Shown here: positions 8,376 through 15,449 of the stretch, one piece after another
Layout: every line of letters starts with the position of its first letter
Numbering within the stretch: position 1 is the first letter of the stretch
Assembly: GCA_016928155.1 (NCBI GenBank)
Contig: JAFGLG010000004.1
Location: forward strand, 3,204 to 67,203
Reading direction: 5' to 3'
DNA: 64,000 nt
Source of the DNA: Candidatus Woesearchaeota archaeon
GTDB taxonomy: Archaea; Nanobdellota; Nanobdellia; Woesearchaeales; JAFGLG01
Program-made: the position numbers and the translations under genes
The notes under the pieces: generated by a model
What the model was told of the DNA's origin: nothing
Database searches by the model: none
The model's input: the letters and a program-made list of their open reading frames with translations, nothing else

Positions 8376-8905
8376 TTTTTCCCCTCCAGGTATTCTCTCA
8401 GCTTGTCGAGCGCCTTTCTCCTGTGGCTTATCTCGTTCTTGTTTTCCAGTTCAGAGAAGGGCTTTTCATATCCTTCAGGTATGAATATCGGATCAAAGGC
8501 GAATCTCCTGACAGGTGAAGGCTTGCATATCCTCCCTTCGACGCTGCCGACGAATATCTCTGTTGATTTTCCGTCTGTATAGCCGATGTATGCCTTGGCC
8601 CTGGCTTTCTTGTCCTTGTCCTTCACTAGATCATAGAGCCCTTCTGTGCCTAGCTTCTCGAAGAAGTGCTTGATGTAGGGCCCGGGCAGTCCATTTAGTC
8701 CTTCCATTTCCAAGGACACGTCCTCCACTATGCATGGTCTCATGAGATGTGCATATGCTTTTGCCAGTTTGTCATTGATGATCTCGTCAGCTTCTCCCTG
8801 TATCTCATCAATATCAAATTTTTCCTGTATCACGTCGAATCCGGAGAGTATCCTCTTAGCTTCTTCGTATTTGTTCTTGTTCCCTGTCACAAAGACAACC
8901 TGCAT
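8372..8905 (-). CDS. XTP/dITP pyrophosphatase (HAM1/RdgB)
   Basis: The enzyme removes non-canonical purine triphosphates such as dITP and XTP. It begins MQVVFVTGNKNKYEEAKRIL, the typical Ham1 N-terminus, and holds VEDVSLEMEGLNGLPGPYIKHF near residues 60-85 and the late SHRRKAL motif. The reading frame is open to a GTG at 8914 overlapping the upstream stop, but the ATG at 8903-8905 matches the family start. The neighbouring HIT gene and the MazG gene at 39087 suggest several nucleotide-sanitising enzymes in this small genome. Confidence 0.93.
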   Translation of the reverse strand: MQVVFVTGNKNKYEEAKRILSGFDVIQEKFDIDEIQGEADEIINDKLAKAYAHLMRPCIVEDVSLEMEGLNGLPGPYIKHFFEKLGTEGLYDLVKDKDKKARAKAYIGYTDGKSTEIFVGSVEGRICKPSPVRRFAFDPIFIPEGYEKPFSELENKNEISHRRKALDKLREYLEGKK

Positions 8906-8910
8906 GAGGA

Positions 8911-9468
8911 TCACTCAAGCCCTTCAAAGATGTAGCCTTTGCTCTCTGCGATTATTCTGGTGTATCCCCTTTGCTCGATCTCTTTGTCATGCACGCCGAT
9001 CTTCCTGAATATCTCCAGTGCCTTATTCTTTGCTTCTTCAGGGTTGTCTGTCTTTAGTTCTATCTCCAGGAAAGTGCCCAGTCCTTTTATGTTGTCTATG
9101 TTGATCTCGAAGTCATCCAGCTGTGCCATTATCCTGTCCTTGAATATGGTGAATATCTCTGTGAAGTTCATCTCGCGGAGCATGCTGTTCATCTCAGATG
9201 CGTTCTTTATCTCGACATAATGTTCTATCCAGTCCCCGTGCGCTCGGAGCTTCTTTAGGTTTATGCTTTTCTTGTCTACCTCATCCCTCACCCTGATTAT
9301 GAAGGCTCCGGGCTTCTGTATGCTCTGCTCTTGCCCGATGGGCTTGAAGTAATGGTCAACCTGTGTTGTTGATCCGCAGAAGAGTGTTCCTATGTCTAGA
9401 AGTTTCTGTTTCACCTCTTCTAGGCTTTCTATCCTGGCCCTGAGGCCGTATTTGTCAGGATGAGCCAT
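8911..9468 (-). CDS. CYTH-domain protein (CyaB/thiamine-triphosphatase fold)
   Basis: The 185-residue protein matches class IV adenylyl cyclase/CYTH proteins. It has the basic strand GAFIIRVRDE, a lysine/arginine strand INLKKLRAHG, a glutamate strand HYVEIKNASE, and a late FLEIELKTDNPEEAKNKA. The hallmark N-terminal ExExK motif is not present: the corresponding strand reads KYGLRARIES. Since ExExK binds the metal-triphosphate, activity may be changed or lost. It is the first gene of the minus-strand run and lies downstream of tRNA-Ala. The ATG at 9468 has no close ribosome-binding site. Confidence 0.8.
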   Translation of the reverse strand: MAHPDKYGLRARIESLEEVKQKLLDIGTLFCGSTTQVDHYFKPIGQEQSIQKPGAFIIRVRDEVDKKSINLKKLRAHGDWIEHYVEIKNASEMNSMLREMNFTEIFTIFKDRIMAQLDDFEINIDNIKGLGTFLEIELKTDNPEEAKNKALEIFRKIGVHDKEIEQRGYTRIIAESKGYIFEGLE

Positions 9469-9518
9469 ATGGCTTTCTTAAGAAGCTGCATATATAAATG
9501 TTATGGACCGGTCGGGAC

Positions 9519-9564
9519 TTTCGCCAGCATCATTTTGGTGTTTTGGCATCCATCTGTTGCTGTT
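9519..9564 (-). other. Intron 2 of tRNA-Ala in the T loop (position 59/60)
   Basis: The 46-base intron splits the T loop after UUCGAA. The central helix is UUCG/CGAA, the bulges are AAA and AGU, and a 4-bp outer helix CAGC/GCUG has one extra unpaired G. Removal restores the perfect T loop UUCGAAU between TCGGG and CCCGA. The 3' splice bulge AGU is the same as in intron 1. Confidence 0.87.
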
Positions 9565-9586
9565 TCGAACCCGAGGCCCCTACCAC

Positions 9587-9605
9587 TTTGGAGCTTTTCA
9601 GCCTT
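9587..9605 (-). other. Intron 1 of tRNA-Ala at the canonical 37/38 position
   Basis: The 19-base intron interrupts the anticodon loop after A37. Central helix UUGG/CCAA, 3-base bulges CAA and AGU, and an outer helix GGCU/AGCU closed by a GAAA tetraloop form a regular hBHBh' substrate for the archaeal splicing endonuclease. Confidence 0.9.
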
Positions 9606-9688
9606 GCCAAGGTAATGCTCTACCAGGCTGAGCTACCGGCCCAAGGATAATGACAAATGAAGGTCTTGGTTATTTTTTTTGCATTTTT

Positions 9689-9771
9689 GGGCCGGACAAT
9701 ATAAAGTATGGGCTTGAGCAAAGCGAAACCCATGAAAGTGTCAACTGATTTCTCAGTTGGGCTACCGGCCC
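9689..9771 (-). ncRNA. Candidate structured RNA that copies the tRNA-Ala 5' end
   Basis: On the minus strand the 83 bases fold into a three-way junction. P1 is GGGCCGG/CCGGCCC (7 perfect pairs). P2 is a 7-bp hairpin CAACTGA/TCAGTTG with a GAAA tetraloop, and P3 an 8-bp hairpin ATGGGTTT/AAGCCCAT with a 10-base loop. One P3 pair is U-G on this strand and would be a C-A mismatch on the other, which favours minus-strand transcription. Its first 11 bases, GGGCCGGTAGC, equal those of the tRNA-Ala 46 bases downstream. It cannot form a tRNA. A TATA-like box lies about 30 bases upstream. Function unknown. Confidence 0.55.
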
Positions 9772-9797
9772 ATTTGTAGCAGGATTTCCTTGAGCTG

Positions 9798-9809
9798 TAT
9801 TTATATTTA
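9798..9809 (-). promoter_or_regulatory. TATA-like element upstream of the structured RNA and tRNA-Ala
   Basis: Read on the minus strand the sequence is TAAATATAAATA, centred about 30 bases before the first base of the structured RNA. It is correctly placed to start transcription a few bases upstream of 9771. The tRNA-Ala has only a weak A-rich box of its own, so the two RNAs may be one transcript. Confidence 0.45.
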
Positions 9810-9891
9810 TCTGCTTTATTTAGAAAAAACATATATATGCTTGCTTTATGAGCACAGGTTATGGCTCATATGGGGCAGGCGGGATATCAAT

Positions 9892-11592
9892 ATGGATGAT
9901 CTGGATATAAAGAAGGAGATCAGGAATTTTTCATTGCATAATGCTGTCAAGTTCAATGGCAAGGCCTCTTCTGGTGCAGTTATCGGAAGGTTGGTTGGCA
10001 AGCACCCTGACATTAAGGCCCGGCTCAATGAGTATGGCAGGATCATCTCAGACATAATAAAGGAAGTCAATGCCATGGATCCTGATGCGCAGATGAAGGA
10101 GCTGGAAGAGAATGCGCCTGAATTGCTTGAGGAGAAGAAGGAAGTGAAGAAGAAGGATCTTCCGGAACTGAAGCTGATTAAGGATGAGGTCGTCATGAGG
10201 TTTGAGCCTAGCCCGAGCGGTCCGCTCCACATCGGCCATCTCTATCCTCTCGCTTTGAATCTCGAATATGTCAGGAGATACAAGGGGATCTTCTATCTCA
10301 GGATAGCTGACACGAATGCCGACAATATCGACCCTGGATCCTACAGTCTTATCCCTGAGAATGCAGGATGGTTCGCGAAGAGGGAGATAAAGCCCGTGAT
10401 CCAGTCTGACAGGATGGAGCTGTACTACAATTATGCGCTCAAGCTCATCGAGGAGGGCTACATGTATGTGTGCGGGTGCACAGCAGATGAGTTCAAGGAG
10501 CTCAAGGCGAAGAAGTCTGAATGCCCCTGCAGGAACCTGAAGGTCGGCGAGCAGGTGAAGAGATGGCACAGGATGTTCGACAGGGAGAAAGGATATCAGG
10601 AAGGCGAAGCTGTCGTCAGGTTCAAGACAGACATGAAGCATAAGAATCCTGCGATGCGTGATTTCCCGATGATTAGGATAAATGATTCTGAGCATGCGCG
10701 GCAGGGATCGAGGTATCGCGTATGGCCGCTCATGAACTTCTCCGTCGCTATAGACGACATGGACATGGCAGTCACCCACACACTGAGGGGCAAGGACCAT
10801 GCAGACAATGCGAAGAAGCAGGCCATGATACATCACGCCCTGGGATATCCGACGCCGTATGCGATCAGCGTCGGGAGGATAAATTTCCTGGGCTTCCCTG
10901 TATCATGCTCGCAGACGAAGGCCGGCATCAAGGAAGGCATGTACGAAGGCTGGGACGATGTCAGGATTCCGTTTGTCCCTGCACTGAAGAGGAGGGGTTA
11001 CCGGCCTGAGGCTTTCATCAGGTATGCGCTTGATGTCGGTGTCAGCGCAAATGACAAGAGTGTCGACATCAAAGATTTCTTCAAGACAATAGACTGCTTC
11101 AACAAGGAGGTCCTTGATCCCGTCTCACAGAGGTTTTTCTTTGTCAGGGATCCTGTCGGTATCGATATCTCAGGTTCTCCTGATCAGGAAGTCGAGCTTG
11201 ATCTTCATCCTGAGCACAGGAAAGGCGGCAGGAAGTTCATGACTTCCTCTTCATTCTGGGTTGAACAGCGGGATTTCGAGAAGTTCAGGGAAGGCAGCCT
11301 CTACCGCCTGATGGACTGCCTGAATTTCAGGAGGAGCGGGGATTCTTTCAGGTTCGTCTCTGCAGACTACCGTGATTTCAAGGACAACGGCGACATGATC
11401 ATCCATTGGCTTCCGCAGGATGAGACAGTTGATGTCGAGGTCCTCATGCCTGACAACACTGTGGCATCAGGTTTTGGTGAGAGAGGCATTGTTGGTCTTG
11501 ATGTCGGTGACATCATCCAGTTCGAGAGATTCGGATTCTGCAGGCTTGAGAATGCCTCAGGCAAGTATTTTTTTGTCTTCTGCCACAGATAG
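9892..11592 (+). CDS. gltX: Glutamyl-tRNA synthetase, archaeal type
   Basis: The 566-residue class I synthetase charges tRNA-Glu and, in archaea, normally also tRNA-Gln for later amidation. It has the HIGH motif in EPSPSGPLHIGHLYPLAL near residue 110 and the archaeal LRGKDHADNAKKQAM and EGWDDVRIPFVPALKRRGY blocks. The C-terminal beta-barrel anticodon domain follows. Where the family has an SKRK-type KMSKS loop the sequence reads CSQTKAGIK, an unusual change. A CxC...CPC element near residue 200 could bind zinc. The start is the ATG matching MDDLDIKKEI; a TATA box CATATATATG lies about 55 bases upstream. Confidence 0.93.
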   Translation: MDDLDIKKEIRNFSLHNAVKFNGKASSGAVIGRLVGKHPDIKARLNEYGRIISDIIKEVNAMDPDAQMKELEENAPELLEEKKEVKKKDLPELKLIKDEVVMRFEPSPSGPLHIGHLYPLALNLEYVRRYKGIFYLRIADTNADNIDPGSYSLIPENAGWFAKREIKPVIQSDRMELYYNYALKLIEEGYMYVCGCTADEFKELKAKKSECPCRNLKVGEQVKRWHRMFDREKGYQEGEAVVRFKTDMKHKNPAMRDFPMIRINDSEHARQGSRYRVWPLMNFSVAIDDMDMAVTHTLRGKDHADNAKKQAMIHHALGYPTPYAISVGRINFLGFPVSCSQTKAGIKEGMYEGWDDVRIPFVPALKRRGYRPEAFIRYALDVGVSANDKSVDIKDFFKTIDCFNKEVLDPVSQRFFFVRDPVGIDISGSPDQEVELDLHPEHRKGGRKFMTSSSFWVEQRDFEKFREGSLYRLMDCLNFRRSGDSFRFVSADYRDFKDNGDMIIHWLPQDETVDVEVLMPDNTVASGFGERGIVGLDVGDIIQFERFGFCRLENASGKYFFVFCHR

Positions 11593-11638
11593 CTCAGTTT
11601 TCTTTTTACAGACGGGAAAACGCAGTTTTTTCGAAAGA

Positions 11639-11646
11639 TTTATATA
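11639..11646 (+). promoter_or_regulatory. TATA box of the small histone-fold gene
   Basis: TTTATATA follows AAAGA and lies 50 bases upstream of the ATG at 11696. A start site near 11670 leaves a short leader with the ribosome-binding site GGGGTGA. Confidence 0.65.
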
Positions 11647-11695
11647 GTAGTTCGGGGGTTTTAGCAGTATTACTCAAATAAAATGGGGTGAAATT

Positions 11696-11857
11696 ATGTT
11701 AGTGGTAAAAGCTAAGATTAAGGATTATGCAAAGGGTTTTAACGTCGCTGGAGATTTTGCTGATGAGTTGAGCAAGAAATGTACTGAGATGATCAAGGCA
11801 GCCTGTACAAGGGCTGAGGCCAATGGCAGGAAGACAGTGATGGCAAAGGATCTGTAG
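11696..11857 (+). CDS. 53-residue histone-fold (DUF1931-like) DNA-binding protein
   Basis: The protein starts MLVVKAKIKDYAKGFNV and ends GRKTVMAKDL. A short first helix (VKAKIKDYAKG) and a long second helix (DFADELSKKCTEMIKAACTR) are followed by RKTVMAKD, which corresponds to the loop and start of the third histone-fold helix. Archaeal histones have about 66-70 residues, so here the third helix is missing or reduced. It has its own TATA box and a good GGGGTGA ribosome-binding site 5 bases before the ATG. It could be an abundant nucleoid protein or a small regulator; no other histone is in the window. Confidence 0.75.
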   Translation: MLVVKAKIKDYAKGFNVAGDFADELSKKCTEMIKAACTRAEANGRKTVMAKDL

Positions 11858-11863
11858 AATATT

Positions 11864-12550
11864 CTATTTCTTGCTTTTATTTTGTTTTAATGCGATGAGG
11901 CTTTTCTTTGCAGAGCCCAGTCTCTGCTTTATCCTCTCGATGTCCTCTATTTTGGTATCCTTTCTCTTCCTGAGCTCTTCGAAGTTTGCCTCCAGTATCA
12001 TGATGTGATTGTCTATTGCATCGACCTCGGCTTTTGTCAGCCTGGCCCTCTCATCTATCTTCTTCTCGAGCTCTTTCTTGAGTTCCTCCTGTATCCTTGT
12101 CCTGTCTGTATTCTGGGTTGCTGTCACGCTTGTCTTCATCTCCTGTATCGTCTTCCTGAACTCGTCTATCTGGCGCTCGTTCTGCTTGAGTTTATGCTCA
12201 TAGTTGTTCTGTATGATCTCGAATTTCTCGTGGAGCAGGGAAAGCTGCTCTGAGAGCTGTTTCATTGCCCCGACTTCCTCTTCCTGCCTTGCCATCACCC
12301 TGTGCTCTGTATTCATGATCTGGCTTACTGTGTCGTGGAGCTTCGCTATCTCCTTCTCTATCCTTTCCTTGGAGCTCCTCTTGTCTGAACTGACTTTTTT
12401 TACCTGCTCAAGCTGGTTTGCCAGTTTCTTCTTCAGGACCTCTTGGTATTGCCTTTTCCTAGAAACAGTTGCCAGTGCCTTCATGAAGGATCTGACTCTT
12501 GCTTTGTCGAGCTGTGGGTAATAGTAGTCAATCTTGTCTGCGACTGTCAT
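11864..12550 (-). CDS. Coiled-coil protein of unknown function
   Basis: After about 35 residues (MTVADKIDYYYPQLDKARVR) the 228-residue protein is almost entirely charged heptads rich in K, E, Q and R, predicting a long coiled coil. No transmembrane segment or enzymatic motif is visible. The gene lies 42 bases after the start of the methionine/proline-rich coiled-coil gene at 12593 and follows it on the same strand, so the two probably act together, perhaps as a structural or cell-division accessory pair. I do not recognise the family. Confidence 0.65.
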   Translation of the reverse strand: MTVADKIDYYYPQLDKARVRSFMKALATVSRKRQYQEVLKKKLANQLEQVKKVSSDKRSSKERIEKEIAKLHDTVSQIMNTEHRVMARQEEEVGAMKQLSEQLSLLHEKFEIIQNNYEHKLKQNERQIDEFRKTIQEMKTSVTATQNTDRTRIQEELKKELEKKIDERARLTKAEVDAIDNHIMILEANFEELRKRKDTKIEDIERIKQRLGSAKKSLIALKQNKSKK

Positions 12551-12592
12551 ATTTGGGCCTTGTTTGGGTGATGGATCTGTTTGGTCTGTGAT

Positions 12593-13315
12593 TTATTTGA
12601 AATTGAAGAACCCGCCTTTCTTTTCCTGCGGCTTTATGAGAGGAGGCAGCTTCTCTGGCATGGGTCTCGCCCCCGGAGCGCCCATCGGCGGTTGGCTCAT
12701 CTGCCCGAATCCCTGAGGTGCTTGTCCTGGCTGGTTCATCTGCATCCTTGATGGTTCCATCTGCATGCCGGATCCCATCGGCATTGGTTGCGACGGATAT
12801 CCTGGAGGAGAGCTTGGTCTGCTGGATAGTCCTCCCATAGGCATTGCGCTCATCGGTTCAGGCCCGTACATGTCAGGTCTGGGTGAGGGATGCGCCGGCG
12901 CTGTCGGCCCGAATGAACTCATTGAACTCGGGCCTGTATCGAAAGACGGCTGCGGCTTTGATGCTGCCGGCCTGGGCGCCTTGCTCTTGTCCATGAATTC
13001 CTTGAGCATGTTGGCCATCGTCAGTATTCCTTTGGCGATCTTCTCGTTTGTTCCCATCAGCTCATCCAGCTTGTCATAGAGCGGCTCTATCTTCTTTGCC
13101 ACTATCTGGCTTTCGCGCTCTTCTATCTTCATCTCATCGCTCGCCTGTTTGAAAAGGTTCATCATGGCATTCAGGCTGAGTGTCAGGTCATTTATGCTGC
13201 CCATGAGCTTCTTTCCAGAATCAGTTCCCGCAAGGGGATTTTTCTTGAGCTCCTCGACCTCTTTCCTTAGCTTGATTATTTCTTCATGAGGCACTAAATC
13301 ATAATCTTCATCCAT
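12593..13315 (-). CDS. Coiled-coil protein with Pro/Met/Gly-rich linker and GGFFNF tail
   Basis: The 240-residue protein has a helical N-terminal half with coiled-coil heptads (residues about 10-120). A disordered P/M/G/S/Q-rich stretch of about 100 residues follows (about 125-225), and it ends in a short conserved-looking hydrophobic tail KKGGFFNFK. The tail may be a docking motif. The start is at MDEDYDLV (ATG 13313-13315), three codons inside the longest frame, after GGTGG. It precedes the coiled-coil gene at 11864 in the same operon. Function unknown. Confidence 0.65.
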   Translation of the reverse strand: MDEDYDLVPHEEIIKLRKEVEELKKNPLAGTDSGKKLMGSINDLTLSLNAMMNLFKQASDEMKIEERESQIVAKKIEPLYDKLDELMGTNEKIAKGILTMANMLKEFMDKSKAPRPAASKPQPSFDTGPSSMSSFGPTAPAHPSPRPDMYGPEPMSAMPMGGLSSRPSSPPGYPSQPMPMGSGMQMEPSRMQMNQPGQAPQGFGQMSQPPMGAPGARPMPEKLPPLIKPQEKKGGFFNFK

Positions 13316-13576
13316 TGCCACCACCTTTTTTTAATGAAAACAGAGCCGAAACAAAGCCTCTTGGCTTAATTATTGGCTGTATGATATGATATGTTCCTAT
13401 ATTCCTTTCTTAAATTGCTTTATAAATGTTGTGGTGGATTATTCCCATTTTGATGGTAAAATTTAAATATCAATTTTATCATTATACCTCCAGGTTTCGT
13501 CTTATGGTGTTGTCTGCGATGAGAATGACTGGAATGGAAGACTGATTTCTGATATGGAGACTTTGGAGGAAAAGAC

Positions 13577-13669
13577 ATGAGCAAGGTTGTCACAAGGTGC
13601 CCGAAATGCCGTGCAAAGATTAGCGAAGAGGATATTGTCTGTCCGAAATGCGGCGCTGATGTTGCCTGA
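13577..13669 (+). CDS. 30-residue zinc-ribbon microprotein
   Basis: The frame encodes MSKVVTRCPKCRAKISEEDI followed by VCPKCGADVA. Two CPxC knuckles 14 residues apart form a complete zinc ribbon of the kind found in many archaeal regulators. A textbook GGAGGA ribosome-binding site lies 6 bases before the ATG, which strongly supports translation. It stands alone between the minus-strand coiled-coil and L11 genes. Function unknown; it could bind nucleic acid or a protein partner. Confidence 0.7.
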   Translation: MSKVVTRCPKCRAKISEEDIVCPKCGADVA

Positions 13670-13711
13670 ATGGGAAATGAAGGCGGGACAGTAGATAGAA
13701 TGGTTGATTGA

Positions 13712-14452
13712 CTATTTCTTCGGGGCTGCTGCAGGTTTGGCATCCCCTTCCGCTGCCTTCTTCTCTTCAGGCGCCAGCTCATTGATTATTGTCAGCGGGA
13801 TCTTTGCCTCTTTCAGTTTGCTCCTGATCTCAGACTTGGATTTGCCTTCCATTGATGAGATTATTGATTTTGCCGTCGCTTCGAACTCTGCTCTCTTATG
13901 CTTGATTTCTTCCTCGAGTTTCTTCCTCTCATCTTCCATCTGTTGGACCTCTTCTGCTGAGAGCTCTGTCTTCTCTTCCTTGATCTCCTTGTCGAACCTG
14001 CCGGCATCCACATCCTTGATTGCCTCGCGGGCCCTCTTTCCTTCAATCATGACACCCATGGAATCGCATGTACCCATGATCTCCTTGATTTTCTGCTTGA
14101 GATCTTTCCCGAGGAGGGCGTCTTCCTTCATCTTTGCGACCTTGATGATGTTCTCAATCCTTACGTCTGCCACGAATTCAGTCGGGTTCCCTGATCCCTT
14201 CTCAAGGTGGGCTTCTTTCAGGATGAGCGCTGATGCAGGCGGGGTGCCTACTGTGATCGTGTATTCTTTTGTGCTCTTGTCGATTATTATCTTGACAGGC
14301 ACCTGCATGCCTTTGAAGCCTGCTGTCTTCTTGTTTATGTCAGCTATGACCTGGCCTATATTGAGTCCCATTGGGCCTAATGCTGGCCCTAATGGAGGCG
14401 CAGCTGTCGCTTTTCCGCCTTCGATCAATGCTTCCACTGTATCCTTAGCCAT
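13712..14452 (-). CDS. rpl11: Ribosomal protein L11 (uL11) with a long C-terminal extension
   Basis: Residues 1 to about 158 are a full archaeal L11: the PPLGPALGPMGLNIGQVI loop binds the GTPase centre rRNA, and KIKEIMGTCDSMGVMIEGK closes the RNA-binding domain. About 88 extra residues follow. They make a charged coiled coil (TELSAEEVQQMEDERKKLEE), a helical KSKSEIRSKLKEAKIPLT segment and an alanine/lysine tail ending KPAAAPKK. Archaeal L11 normally stops near 160 residues. A minus-strand TATA-like element CAAATATAAATAG lies just upstream, so it has its own promoter although it sits behind Spt5 and SecE. Confidence 0.95.
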   Translation of the reverse strand: MAKDTVEALIEGGKATAAPPLGPALGPMGLNIGQVIADINKKTAGFKGMQVPVKIIIDKSTKEYTITVGTPPASALILKEAHLEKGSGNPTEFVADVRIENIIKVAKMKEDALLGKDLKQKIKEIMGTCDSMGVMIEGKRAREAIKDVDAGRFDKEIKEEKTELSAEEVQQMEDERKKLEEEIKHKRAEFEATAKSIISSMEGKSKSEIRSKLKEAKIPLTIINELAPEEKKAAEGDAKPAAAPKK

Positions 14453-14744
14453 GATTTACGCAGAAACTAGGAACTATTTATATTTGTTTTGTATATCAAG
14501 GCTCTGTCAGGAGAATCAGCGTAGAGCGTGACTTTGCAACTTTTCACACTTTTTATATATGTTCTAGTGATTTAATTTCAATATTGATGGTATATTTTTG
14601 TAAAAAAGATTCATGATATCTGCAACTGATCAGGCATGGACCCCGGGAACAGACATGGATCAGAAAAATGAGTATGGATAAGAGGATCATATTGCGGCCA
14701 GTCACCCATAACGACATTTCATCAATAAAGGGGATAGAAAAAGA
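14453..14744. other. Intergenic region between L11 and Spt5
   Basis: The gap holds the L11 promoter near 14470-14490 and then about 200 bases without a convincing gene. A possible box C (TTGATGA) and box D (CTGA) are present on the minus strand, but the inner boxes are poor, so I do not call an sRNA. No tRNA or clear open frame was found. Confidence 0.5.
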
Positions 14745-15239
14745 TTATTCCTCTTCCCCTGTCTCATCATCCCTTCTGATGACCTTGATGGCATCCATCT
14801 TGACAGTGATAGGGATGGGTACTGCTGCCTCAAGAAGCTCGACAACAACCTCTTCCTTCTGCCGGTTGATACGGGTGACCTTGCATTTCTCTCTCTTGAA
14901 CGGGCCTGAGATGATCTCTGCGATATCATTCTGCTTGACATTCATCTGCACCTTGACCTGCTCAAGCATGTGCTCGATCTCCTTGTAGTCGATCTCTTTT
15001 GGGAGGATACCTCGGGCATAAGGGATTCCTGTGGTGGCCTGCTCTGCATCCTGCCTTGTCGCAGCCTCCACGAACACATACCCCCTCATCCCGTGGGGCC
15101 TGACGAGCGAGAATACGTTCAGCCCTTTCTTCTCGGCATTTGTCGATACGAAATCAAGGACCTGGTCTTCCCTGTTCGCTGTGGTCCTCAAGGCATAAAG
15201 ATGGGTGTCAGCTTTCTGTTCTGCTTGCTCTGCTTCCAT
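14745..15239 (-). CDS. spt5: Transcription elongation factor Spt5 (NusG)
   Basis: The 164-residue protein has an NGN domain at residues about 12-95 (HLYALRTTANREDQVLDF through RPHGMRGYVFVEAATRQD). A KOW domain follows at about 105-155 (AEIISGPFKREKCKVTRINR). With Spt4 it clamps RNA polymerase for processive elongation. It directly follows secE with a 1-base gap, the conserved archaeal secE-spt5 pair, and precedes L11 as in most archaea. Confidence 0.96.
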   Translation of the reverse strand: MEAEQAEQKADTHLYALRTTANREDQVLDFVSTNAEKKGLNVFSLVRPHGMRGYVFVEAATRQDAEQATTGIPYARGILPKEIDYKEIEHMLEQVKVQMNVKQNDIAEIISGPFKREKCKVTRINRQKEEVVVELLEAAVPIPITVKMDAIKVIRRDDETGEEE

Positions 15240-15240
15240 T

Positions 15241-15426
15241 TTATCCTCCGAACAATGTGGACTTTATCATGGTTATTATGAAACCGAGAAGTCCGATTAT
15301 GATGATGCCGAGGCCCGATACCTTGACTATCGTCTTGAATTCGAGCATTGTCGGCTTCTTCGTCACTTTGAGCACTCGCCAGCACTCTGCGAGATATGTC
15401 TTTGTCTTGAACCAAAATTCTGCCAT
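15241..15426 (-). CDS. secE: Protein translocase subunit SecE (Sec61-gamma)
   Basis: The 61-residue protein has an amphipathic helix (FWFKTKTYLAECWRVLKVTK), the conserved KPTMLEF hinge and one transmembrane helix (GLGIIIIGLLGFIITMI). It stabilises the SecYE channel. ATG 15426 gives the family start MAEFWFK; an AGGTGA ribosome-binding site precedes it. It lies between ftsZ and spt5. Confidence 0.93.
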   Translation of the reverse strand: MAEFWFKTKTYLAECWRVLKVTKKPTMLEFKTIVKVSGLGIIIIGLLGFIITMIKSTLFGG

Positions 15427-15449
15427 TGTCTTCACCTGATCTGTATTGA

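Larger units (their letters stand above)
9505..9643 (-). tRNA. tRNA-Ala(GGC) with two introns (anticodon loop and T loop)
   Basis: The acceptor arms GGGCCGG (9637-9643) and CCGGTCC (9506-9512) pair fully and give G3-U70, the alanine identity pair, with discriminator A at 9505 and no encoded CCA. The D arm is GCTC/GAGC. The anticodon stem TTACC/GGTAG encloses loop TTGGCAT once the first intron is removed, so the anticodon is GGC. The T stem TCGGG/CCCGA encloses TTCGAAT once the second intron is removed. Each intron has a proper bulge-helix-bulge. The spliced tRNA is 74 bases and has every canonical feature, so this is a functional gene. Confidence 0.93.

Noticed and set aside
9689-9771. Interpretation as a second tRNA or a split-tRNA half
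   Set aside because: It shares the acceptor start with tRNA-Ala, but no D arm, anticodon stem or T loop can be formed, and no separate 3' half with a matching T arm was seen.
9620-9832. 70-residue minus-strand open frame across the tRNA region
   Set aside because: It reads through the tRNA-Ala 5' half and the structured RNA, and its peptide has no family features.
14600-14730. Possible C/D box sRNA on the minus strand
   Set aside because: Only a weak box C (TTGATGA) and a box D (CTGA) are found; the inner boxes are poor and no target was checked, so support is too low.
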